Of a stretch of 64,000 bases of DNA, positions 42,849-53,472 are shown piece by piece. Under the pieces are notes generated by a model. That model was given only the letters and a program-made list of their open reading frames with translations. It did not search any database and was not told where the DNA came from. Made by a program: the position numbers and the translations under genes. The stretch is from Chromera velia (taxonomy: Eukaryota; Sar; Chromeraceae), in contig JAHBMJ010001450.1 of the NCBI GenBank assembly GCA_018398765.1, positions 43,881 through 107,880 of the forward strand, read 5' to 3'. Position 1 is the stretch's first letter, and every line of letters starts with the position of its first letter.

Positions 42849-44681
42849 CTTGTTTCTGTTAACGTTCGCGGGTGCTTTTCGACGGCTTCGTGTTTTGCCT
42901 TGCAATTACTTGATTTGTGAGGGAGCCTTTCAGTTGTGAGCTCTTCTCGTTTTCCTGCTTTTGGACAGTGGCCCTGCGACCCTTCGTTCGCTTGACCTGT
43001 CAGGCTCCTGCCACTGGTTGATCACCCCGCGGTCCTAACTGCAGTCAGACCCAGGGACTTTATTGCAAGTCTGATCATCGCCAGAATCTCAGTCTGTACT
43101 TTGGCGAGTCTTTTTCTTCCTGCCCTTTGAAACATCAGCTCAGGATATCCGCCAGTCTCAGAGTGTGGTCAAGCAGCTCGACTTGAGCTCTTGTATAGCT
43201 TGCATTCTTAATTGCACTTCCCTGCAGACAAAGCGCGTAGTTGTGCTGCATGCATGCTGCCAGCCTGCTTGAAGTATACTTGAAGTCTAAGTTGAAGATA
43301 GTGCCGGTTGGGGACGCGTGCGTTGCGTGAAGAGACGATGCAACAGCAATCCGACCCTGATCGATCGAGTCGGGGGGACCCCGCGCGGCAGTCTGTTGGC
43401 GATAGAGATATTGAGGTAGAAGAGTGTGTTGGGTGGGAGGGAAAACGGCATCGATTATGAATACCCATTACAGTTGCAAGAGACTTAGAGGTATAGCTTA
43501 GTAGGGTGAGCAAGGCAGGCATGAAGGTAGAAAGGATGAGGGCGTACGGAGTAAATAAAACCAATACAAATAATAATGATAATAATGGATGAATAAGGCT
43601 ATAAATATGAATCACGGTATGATGACAGCAATTGGTATTTCACCAAAGATATCGACCTTCCCACTCTGTATATAACAAAGATAACATTTTCCGATTGAAC
43701 ACTCGATTATCATTATTAAATTTTATGAACCTATTTATGTGGGACTGTCAGATTGGGATTGAACGATAGAAAATAAACTGATTGAACAGTTAATAACTTT
43801 TCTGGATATTATTGATTCTTAATGATGAATTCTATTTATGGATGTCAACTGTCGATGTTAACCTCCCGGTATCACAACTCCCCATATACAACCCACACTA
43901 TTACATACGAATATTCGTATTCCAGATTTATACCACAAAGTGTCCACAACATTATAATCTACCCACACATAGTAATATTCGTATTCGGTAGGTAGGCATG
44001 TATGTATGGGAGGAGGCGGTAATTATGATTTGAACTGCCAGAGTTATTCATCTATAATACACAAATATAAGTGTGACGTCAATATTATTGATCCTTCATA
44101 CCCACATATAATCCGTAAGTCTGTTTCATCTTAATTATCGATTATTAACGGTTTCATGAATATTTGTGTTGTAATAGGGGATGTGTGAGTGGGATGGTGG
44201 GATGCGTTGGGAGACCGGTAAAGATAACAGATAAATCAGAAGGTTTTATTTATATTCATTAAGGTAAGGTTGGATGCGTAGATCGATTATAGAAGTGAAT
44301 TACCAATTCCTGCATCAATACTTCCATCTTACCGATTTATGCCACAGCTCTCTCACACATCTGTGAGTGTGTATAGAGGATTAATAACCCAATCGATTCA
44401 ATATTATAAATAAAATATCTTTTGCCATTATTATTTACCATTTATACTCCATACCGACCACATAATATTCATAGTGAATTTCCAGGAATAATAGAGGGTG
44501 GATAGAAGACAAGAGGTGAACAGGTTAACAGACAGATGTGTGCGGGAGACTGTGAGATTTCATCAATTATAGGTTCATAATTATTCAGTATGATCAATTA
44601 TAACAAAGATTTCATCTTTGCCCACACCAACTCCCAATTATACCTTCCTACCGCTGCTATCATACCAACACAAATATAATA

Positions 44682-45012
44682 TTAACTCTGTGTGTGTTCA
44701 TAGATATTTGTGTTAGGTAGGAAGGATTATATGGGGTCTGTGGGCTAGATGTGTGGAGACAATATGAATAGGTGATAGAGTTTGAACAGAAGATTATAAT
44801 ATACAGGAAGGGTTGTATTTCTGGGATTTAAATCACAATTCACCTCCACCGTCTCCACACATAATTATCCCTGATCAATCCCATCGCCTACCACGCATAC
44901 CTCATAACCACAACTACCGCATCTCCTCTAACCATACCACCTAGCTCAATCGATCATCCTAATTCACCACCCCACTCATCATAGTATGCGTATACGTAGA
45001 GGTAGAGGTATT
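44682..45012 (+). repeat. Mosaic block A, copy 1
   Basis: 331 bases repeated at 47953-48283 in the same orientation with about three differences. The left end is the ttaactctgtgtgtg core. Confidence 0.9.
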
Positions 45013-45454
45013 GGGTATAGGGAAGGTAGAATACTATGTGGAGTATGAATAATCTTAACCCAACTCTAACCAAGTTACCTTATCATCTGAACCACCAACA
45101 CCTCCCACACATCCCTAGCTATGCCTGTTCCTTGCTTATTCTACCTTCCCTACCCACACTCTATGAACACACACAGAGTTAATATTATATTTGTGTTGGT
45201 AGATTATAATTGGAATTGTCGATAAGGTAGGATGGTTATATGGGGGAGTTTGGGGTTATGAATTCACCAAACAGTATGAATAACTGCTAACTTAACTCTA
45301 TATGTGTTCAACAGTTGCTACCCCTACTACTGCTATGCAGGGTTGATAGGTATGTGGAATAGGCGGTAGATTGAACAGAAAGATACTATTGGTCTGTACA
45401 AACAATATTTACCCCACACACACAGATACAAGAAGTATTAAGGGTCTATAATGA

Positions 45455-45507
45455 ACACACACAGAGTTAATAGGAATGTTGGTGGGAGTGGGCAGGGGGC
45501 GGTGAGG
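45455..45507 (+). repeat. Mosaic block B, copy 1
   Basis: 53 bases from the core acacacacagag to ggtgagg, repeated identically at 46956-47008. The sequence left of the core differs (atga versus tatttacccc). Confidence 0.85.
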
Positions 45508-45824
45508 TTGGTAACAGACTGTGCTGTGTCTGTAGATTGTAATAGGAATAGGTGATAGATTATTGTTCCATTATCCGGGGTCTCTAATCCCATTATCCCT
45601 GACCATTTCTGTTATATAGAGACTCAACATAATATTAACTCCTCACCGCCTCCTCCTATGCCCTCTCTACTGTTCACATCCTATGCCAAGTTACCTTCCT
45701 ACCCTGCCTCTATAGCTATATATACTGTGTGTGTGGGTATTATAATCATAAGTTAGAAAATGGATAACTCAGGATTATTTAGTCTCTCACAGATATCTGT
45801 TAACACAACTCTATCACAAACTCT

Positions 45825-45988
45825 CACACACACAGAGTTATGCAGGTAGAATAGATGCGTGAGTTGGGCTGAGTGAGCTGAAGAGGCTCACCCCATCTAG
45901 CCCCAAGACCACAAACTACCGTGCCCTCCCCAATATCTATCCCACTTACCTACTGACACACGATCTGTATTTACCCCACACACACAGA
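45825..45988 (+). repeat. Mosaic block C, copy 1
   Basis: 164 bases, repeated at 49525-49688 in the same orientation. Both ends of the shared block are CA cores: it starts in cacacacacagagtta and ends at cacacacaga, after which the copies diverge. Confidence 0.9.
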
Positions 45989-46651
45989 GTTAATCTGGTG
46001 AACAGTAGATATTATGAGGAGTATGTGTGGGAGGGACGGTAGGGCGGCAGCAGTGGGCGTTGGAAATATGAAGGTAGAAATGATAATGAATAATTATAAT
46101 AATGAATCACCTATTTCATATCGATAATGAATATCCATGATTAATCTGTGCCGCCCACAGCTACCGGTCTACAGACACACCCCTGTATAATATTAACTCC
46201 CACACAAGTACCACACCTACCATCCTACCTACTATTGTTGTATGCCTATAGACTGTGAGGTAGAGTGAGCAAGAGACCTTGTGAGCAGGAAGGCGGCATA
46301 GATGAGTTGGGAATTATAGATTCGTAAAGAAATTTTATTAAAATTTTATTAAACCTCGAGGTCTATTCCACTAAGTATCTATAATAGATAACACGGGAAA
46401 TTCCCATCACAGCTCTCTGTGAACAATCGTGCCTTCCTGCCTGTCTCCCGTTGCTACCACTCTTCCAGCATCAATCTTGTCCACCTACCGCCGTTGCCTC
46501 TAACCATACCTCTGTGCCCACAACATAATATCCTACCTTCCCACCCAGTATCTATGTGTGTGTGGTAGGAGGTGTTGTAGGTAAGGAGGAATGGTTTGGG
46601 CCGATTGGGCCCTTTGGAGTAGGAATATGAATACTCGATTAAATATCGAGC

Positions 46652-46820
46652 CACGAGGTGTCTCTTGTTAATATTTACCCCACACACACAGATAATATTA
46701 ATAGAACAGTGTGTGACAGGGATAGCTCATTTCATCTTCACCCGTATCATCTCATTCAATCTTCACCAGCTACCGCTCACTGTCCATACCCATTAAGATA
46801 ACAATATTATCTGTGTGTGT
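46652..46820 (+). repeat. Mosaic block D, arm 1 of an inverted pair
   Basis: 169 bases whose reverse complement is at 48482-48650. The block contains internal cores and ends at ctgtgtgtgt; outside it the sequences differ. Confidence 0.9.
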
Positions 46821-46955
46821 GGGGTAAATATTGTTGACGTAACATATGATATCAAACAGTCCCAGTAAAGTTATCGATCGTTCAATCTGAACTACCTATG
46901 CCCTTGTGCTCATAGAGTGAGCCTGTATGCTGTCTCTACCACCGATATTTACCCC

Positions 46956-47008
46956 ACACACACAGAGTTAATAGGAATGTTGGTGGGAGTGGGCAGGGGG
47001 CGGTGAGG
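46956..47008 (+). repeat. Mosaic block B, copy 2
   Basis: Identical by eye to 45455-45507 from the core onward. Confidence 0.85.
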
Positions 47009-47754
47009 GAAGATTAGGAGCTCAATCGGCTAGAATAAATCGAGTTCAAATTAAATCTACCATTTATAACCCAGTACACCAAGTATCTCTGCCTGCCCAC
47101 CCCACCTACCCATAATATCCTCTTATCTTTCCTACTCCCATTACCCCTACCTATGCCACTATCCCACACTCACTGTGTGTGTTCATTATAGCTAGGTGTG
47201 ATACTGGGTGTGTTGTCAACTCTACCATCAATACTTCAATCGAGTGTTCTATTAATATTATCTGTGTGTGTGGTAGGTGTAGAGACAAGATGCGGAAGGG
47301 TGAATAATAATACCATACCTAATATGAAGATAATTACCTCTACCACTAACACAAGAACTCAAGTTATCGATCTATCGATACTAATAATACTATGTGTACA
47401 GGGTGTGTGTGTGGGGTAAATATCGGTGGTGACAGCCTATTCCTCTACCCTTGCTACCGTGCAATCTCTATTAGGAAGGGTAGATTGTGTTTTACCGATA
47501 TCTGTGTTGAATTTGTATTTACCCCACACACACAGAGTTAAGTTAGCAGTATACGTAGGTAGGGTGGGGTGAATAATGAATAACTCAGTCTCACGACTCA
47601 TCACTGATATCCATACTGAGACAGTACAAATAGCAATTGTTGCTCACCCTGCTAACTTAACTCTGTGTGTGTGGTAGGAGGTGTTGGCACTCCATAATAT
47701 CCAAGTATCAGGGGTAAATAAAATTCCCCACACCATTTACTGTTCATACTCCAT

Positions 47755-47836
47755 ACTGACCACCTACCGTTGCTACCCTAGCCATGCCTCTTGCTATTAC
47801 ATCTTGTCTCTACTCCTACCACACACACAGAGTTAA
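47755..47836 (+). repeat. Mosaic block E, copy 1
   Basis: 82 bases ending at cacacacagagttaa, repeated at 49762-49843 with about two differences. To the right, one copy continues tatta and the other gttagcag. Confidence 0.85.
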
Positions 47837-47952
47837 TATTATATTTGTGTTGGTAGATTAGTGACTTGGGCATATGATGTGGGCATAGCACGGTAGATTA
47901 TAATGGGAATAGACGATAAATCCGACAGAGGAACTGTGCTCACCCTGCTAAC

Positions 47953-48283
47953 TTAACTCTGTGTGTGTTCATAGATATTTGTGTTGGGTAGGAAGGATTA
48001 TATGGGGTCTGTGGGCTAGATGTGTGGAGACAATATGAATAGGTGATAGAGTTTGAACAGAAGATTATAATATACAGGAAGGGTTGTATTTCTGGGATTT
48101 AAATCACAATTCACCTCCACCGTCTCCACACATAATTATCCCTGATCAATCCCAACGCCTACCACGCATACCTCATAACCACAACTACCGCATCTCCTCT
48201 AACCACACCACCTAGCTCAATCGATCATCCTAATTCACCACCCCACTCATCATAGTATGCGTATACGTAGAGGTAGAGGTATT
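47953..48283 (+). repeat. Mosaic block A, copy 2
   Basis: 331 bases, about 99% identical to 44682-45012 by eye, beginning at the core. Confidence 0.9.
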
Positions 48284-48481
48284 AGGTGTAGGTTGGATAG
48301 AGGCGGCGGCAGGGCACAGCCAGCCTGGCCTCGCACCTACCATCAATCTTTACCATCGTACCTTCCCACCCAGTATCTATGTGTGTGTGGTAGGAGGCGG
48401 CATACGGTCTGAGCTGCCGCAGTTATTCATTCAGATAATCGAGAGAGATGGTTTTATGTAGTCTCTATGAACACTCTATGA

Positions 48482-48650
48482 ACACACACAGATAATATTG
48501 TTATCTTAATGGGTATGGACAGTGAGCGGTAGCTGGTGAAGATTGAATGAGATGATACGGGTGAAGATGAAATGAGCTATCCCTGTCACACACTGTTCTA
48601 TTAATATTATCTGTGTGTGTGGGGTAAATATTAACAAGAGACACCTCGTG
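48482..48650 (-). repeat. Mosaic block D, arm 2 of the inverted pair
   Basis: Reverse complement of 46652-46820 over 169 bases. Confidence 0.9.
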
Positions 48651-49061
48651 TATTCATAATCCTAATATCGATTTCTTGTTATCTTACCAACACACTCAGT
48701 AGTATAAACCCATAACATTTCCTGAATTATATCTGGTATCTGTAATCCCCAGGTATCCTTGCCTCTCTCCCACACACACAGAGTTAAGTTAGCAGGGTAG
48801 ATAGGAGTGAAACAGGAAGGTGTGATGGTAGAGTCTGTATGGAGTTGGAATAGATGAGTTGAGATTGGTTAATAATACCTCTTCACTTACAACTCTACAT
48901 AGTATACTGCTAACTTAACTCTGTGTGTGTGGGAGAGAGGAATAACACCATACAGTCCTTCGGTATACATGGATAGATATTGGGGTAAGTATGGTTGGTT
49001 TAGTCGATATGGATTATCTTTACCCGTGAGCTCTCTCCCACACACACACCCTGTACACATA

Positions 49062-49164
49062 ACACTCCCACAGGCATGTGGGCATACGGGATAACAACAG
49101 AAACTGTGGGCACGCAGCCCACCCTGCCTACGTATACTGCTAACTTAACTCTGTGTGTGTGGGC
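49062..49164 (+). repeat. Mosaic block F, copy 1
   Basis: 103 bases repeated at 49294-49396 with about two differences, ending in ttaactctgtgtgtgtgggc. Confidence 0.9.
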
Positions 49165-49293
49165 CAGGAGGTTCACAGGAATAATAATACCCCTATATAT
49201 AAAGGGTTTGATGGTAGAACACTATTACCCCTTATACACATAAATATCCCTGCCCACACACACAGAGTTAATTATGGGTTCAGTCTGTTCATC

Positions 49294-49396
49294 ACACTCC
49301 CACAGGCATGTGGGCATACGGGATAACAACAGGAGCTGTGGGCACGCAGCCCACCCTGCCTACGTATACTGCTAACTTAACTCTGTGTGTGTGGGC
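49294..49396 (+). repeat. Mosaic block F, copy 2
   Basis: Direct repeat of 49062-49164, only 130 bases downstream; its right end is again the core. Confidence 0.9.
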
Positions 49397-49524
49397 AGTT
49401 AACAGTGTTGTGAGCAAGGCAACGGTGAGTGAATAAGAATGATCAGTAGGCGTTATGGTTTTATATCGAGTGGTGAGGATCATACTGAACCACGAGACCC
49501 CTTATACACACAAATATCCCTGCC

Positions 49525-49688
49525 CACACACACAGAGTTATGCAGGTAGAATAGATGCGTGAGTTGGGCTGAGTGAGCTGAAGAGGCTCACCCCATCTAG
49601 CCCCAAGACCACAAACTACCGTGCCCTCCCCAATATCTATCCCACTTACCTACTGACACACGATCTGTATTTACCCCACACACACAGA
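49525..49688 (+). repeat. Mosaic block C, copy 2
   Basis: Direct repeat of 45825-45988, bounded by cores on both sides. Confidence 0.9.
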
Positions 49689-49761
49689 TACAAGAGACAC
49701 AACACACAGTTCTACGCCTGTGAGCACACAGGTATGCATGGTAGTAGGTGGTGTTGGATGG

Positions 49762-49843
49762 ACTGACCACCTACCGTTGCTACCCTAGCCATGCCTCTTG
49801 CCATTACATCTTGTCTCTACACCTACCACACACACAGAGTTAA
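49762..49843 (+). repeat. Mosaic block E, copy 2
   Basis: Direct repeat of 47755-47836. It is the last block before the mosaic ends at about 49859. Confidence 0.85.
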
Positions 49844-50296
49844 GTTAGCAGGGTAGGCAGCACTTTTTTCGATCGGCTCGTCGGACGTCCTCAATGCCCG
49901 GCCCGAGCTAGCTAGGTGCTTCTCGGTCTTACCCCCGCAGTCATTCGTTCCTTGTCCTCTCCAGTCCATCTCCCTCTCGCTTCTCGGGGTGGTTGTCAGG
50001 GTGTAGAAATACTTGTCTCCCAGAAGATCAAACCATGCTGGATCCACACAAACGCTAACAAACAGCAACCTCAAAGGCTCAAACCGTACATATCCGTTGG
50101 ATCTTTTTGCAGAAAAAATGCACTTGTCGTAGTCCATTTTCTCTCCCTCTGTTTCACGCCTTCTTATCAGAAGGGAATACGAGCCGGCACAACGTGTTGT
50201 CCGCACTTCCGTGAGAGTAGACGGTCCTTCTGTGTCTGTGGCCAAAGGGTTGGGGAGATCAAATTTCTGGTCATATCCCAAAGAAAGGAAACAGCA

Positions 50297-52978
50297 ATGA
50301 GCTCCTCTTGCGGGGAAGCCAACGGCGACTCGGACGGGCCCTGGCTGCACGACTGGCATGATCCTGTCGCAGGTGGGTCCCGTCTGCAAGTCCTTTTCTC
50401 TGTGTACATGTGCACGATTCGAGGTTCGGAGACGGGAGAATGGACTGATACCTCTCCTTCGAATATTCGGGGAGAACTGTTGATTGTCCCCTGTTTCGAT
50501 ATTCTCCGATACCTTATGTAGACGGATAGAGAGCGGTTTTTTTCTTTACCTCTCTGCATGCGGGCCGTTGAGCGTGCAGGCTTTGTGTCGTTCAGCCAAC
50601 ACCTGACGATGTCGGACCTTCACGGAGACGGCAACCAGAGACTGGTGATGGTCGACATGAAGAGGAGACTCAGGATTGTGCAGAGTCAGCGTGCAGAAGG
50701 GGTGCATCCTTCTCATGGTTTCTTTTCCTCTACCTACGGCTCCCTCTCCCTCCGCCACTTCCTTTCTTACTGCCTCCCACTCTACGTGCGTGCATGTGTG
50801 TGCGTGTGTAAGAAGGGGTGGGGGTGGGTGGGAGTGGAAAAGGCGGCAGGGGGGCTGGTCTTGTGTGGCAACCTGAATCCCTCTTCTTCTTCCCCATGTA
50901 TGCCCCCCTTTTCTGTTGTCTGACTCCACACGAGCCTTTCTGTGTGTCTGTTTCCTTCCCAGTATGCCTGGTTGACTCCTTCCCAGATAGACCTTCTTAT
51001 CTGTCCGTCTGTTCAAGTCCGCATGCCTGCCTGTCTGTCTATCTTCTTTCCTGAATGTCTGCCTTCTGTCGAGCGAGCTTGCAGGGGCCTTCATCCAGTG
51101 GGAACAGAAGATCAGGGACATTCCCGTGGCAGTGCAGTGCTACTACGATAACCCAAAAAATCCAAGTTGGTCTCTCGCAGGATGCACAAAATGGACAGAC
51201 ACAGACGGACATACAGACAAAGAAACCGACCAACAGACAGACAGATAGACAAAAAGACAGACGGACAGACAGACGCACGCACCGACGGACGCAAGGAAGG
51301 ACACAGAGACCTATGGGAGGACAGACACACGTACAGTCAACCTTTGGGACGGACGGAAGATTTGTGGGACTGCTGCGAACTGAGGATTTTTCGTCCGTCA
51401 GACGCTCAGTCACTCAGCCAAAAGCGGTGCGTCAATCATGTTGCTGCAAAACTCCGAAGGTCAGACTACAGGTTTGGTCCTTGTTTGAAAAAAAGGAGGG
51501 AGAGTGTATCTGCCTACTTTTACAGCTTTCTCTCTTCCTATTCATCCGTAGACGGACATTCATTCGTTCTGTGCATGCAGCCATTCCGACCCTGGCTGTT
51601 GCCTCTGGTGGCGTGGTGTTCATCTACCGCCATCTCCGTCCTTTGCAGAGGTTTTTGGTTCCTGCGAGGACACTGCACCCAGAGGAGGCCGCTCTGTGGA
51701 GGGGATTGAGGGATGTGTTCGGGGAGAGCGGGAAAGAAAAGAAGAGCGAGGGCGGGGAGAGAGAGCGAGAGAAAATCAACGAAGCCTGCAACCGGCTGAT
51801 GGAACTGAGGTGAGGNNNNNNNNNNNNNNNNNNNNNNNNNNNNNNNNNNNNNNNNNNNNNNNNNNNNNNNNNNNNNNNNNNNNNNNNNNNNNNNNNNNNN
51901 NNNNNNNNNNNNNNNNNNNNNNNNNNNNNNNNNNNNNNNNNNNNNNNNNNNNNNNNNNNNNNNNNNNNNNNNNNNNNNNNNNNNNNNNNNNNNNNNNNNN
52001 NNNNNNNNNNNNNNNNNNNNNNNNNNNNNNNNNNNNNNNNNNNNNNNNNNNNNNNNNNNNNNNNNNNNNNNNGGGGGGGGGGGGGGAGGGGGAAACGAAT
52101 GCTGTTGAAGAACTGTTGTTTTTTTCTCTCAAATGGCGAAGCACAGAAGAATGAGCAAAAGGCTTGAGGCCTTCATTTGCACACATATTTGTCTTCGATG
52201 GGTTCGGCTCCCTCCTGTGTTCCTCCCCAGGCAATATTGGCTCAGTGGGTCTCCCGTTCCTTGTTTTATTTTTTTCTTTGTCTTAATGAATGTCTTCTTG
52301 ACCTTGCTGTATATTCATGCAGATCCTCCGGGGTTGACCTGTCTACTCTGTCCACAGAGCTGGTGGGGGTCTCGGGGGATCATCTGAGGAGAGTGGTGGT
52401 GTCAGAGTGGCTGCATGAACTGAGCCTCCACAGGGGGAAGGGAGGATCAGATGAGATTGCAGAACCGTCGGCTGTGACGTGCATGGGCGTGTTGAGGAAG
52501 AAGGGGGAAGAGGAAAACGCCCTTGGGTCCCTTGTGCTTGGAACAGAGACGGCAAAGCTGGTTGTTCTCTCTGTGAATGCAGACAAGATTCTTCTGGAGG
52601 TACGTCGGTTTGGCAGGCAGGTCCATAGGATGCATGTGCGTGAATGGGAATGGTGGGAAAGGTGCTTCTTTTTTCTCCCCTGTGCTTCTGAAAAGCTAGT
52701 GTAACACATGATAGGAGCAGATCAGATCGCATTGTGACCCTTCCAGCATCAAAAGGTCTCTCTTTTCCTTCCCAAAGCATCTGTCTCCCTCTCCCTCTCC
52801 CTCTGCAGCTTGACCTTCCTGCTGTCCCGTCCTTCCTGTGCATCGTGGGCACATACGAGGGGGAGTGGAGAATCTGTGTGGCCTGCAGAGACGCGCGTGT
52901 GATCTCTGTGAAGAACGGGAGGGTCGGTGTCTTTCCGTCTGTGTGCTGGTTGTTTGTTTGTTTGTCTGTTTTCTTTTG

Positions 52979-53013
<35 letters not shown>

Positions 53014-53431
53014 GTTTCTTTCTTCTCTCTGATGGTGTTTTCCAGCAATCTTCATGGCCCTTCCTGCGCTTTTGCTCGATGTACCGATTCGTTTTCATTC
53101 CCTTCAACTCCCGTCTGCACGCACTGTACCTCCCTTGTTGATCTGTCGAGAAACGTGAAGATCTGTATGCCTGATTTCTCACAGCGTGGTGCTCCTGGCA
53201 ATACGGGCACGCTTCCTTCGTCGATGCAGAAAAGAAAGTGAGGTTCAGGAGACGTCCAAGTTCTGTTCATCCTTTCTTTCTTTCTTTCTTTCTCCTTCTC
53301 TTTCTCTCCGCCTGGTGTGCAGCTGATGGCGTCAGTAATGCAGGTGCAGGCGGGGATAGTCGGCCTCGCTCGGACAGAGAACACTCTTCATGTTGGGTCT
53401 GCAGACAGCAAACTGCACGGGTTTCATCTAA

Positions 53432-53472
<41 letters not shown>

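Larger units (their letters stand above)
43390..49859. repeat. Mosaic of direct and inverted repeat blocks joined at a CACACACAGA core
   Basis: About 6.5 kb of sequence unlike the rest of the window: no open frame over about 80 codons, frequent ggtagg/cctacc words, and about 30 copies of a core [12 protein letters not shown] its complement spaced 50-480 bases apart. The core is joined on its left to a small set of flanks (tatttacccca, cctacca, gttcat/atgaac, ctccca, tgccca) and on its right to another small set (gttaagttagcag, gttaatatta, gttatgcagg, gttaatagg, taatatt, tacaag), in many combinations. At least six long repeat pairs start or end exactly in the core. The left boundary near 43.39 kb is gradual; the right boundary at about 49859 is abrupt, 440 bases before the BBS1 start. 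I recognise no gene or known element. Confidence 0.8.

Noticed and set aside
46454-47419. Short open frames inside the mosaic (77 and 73 codons)
   Set aside because: No motif, no start context, and both are built from the repeat blocks; no mitochondrial cox or cob signature was seen in any frame.
43390-49859. Telomere or plain satellite
   Set aside because: There is no short tandem telomere unit at any edge, and the blocks are not in tandem order; their partners change.
49823-50389. 188-codon frame on the minus strand opposite the BBS1 start
   Set aside because: It overlaps BBS1 exon 1 and its leader and begins within the mosaic; no motif is visible.
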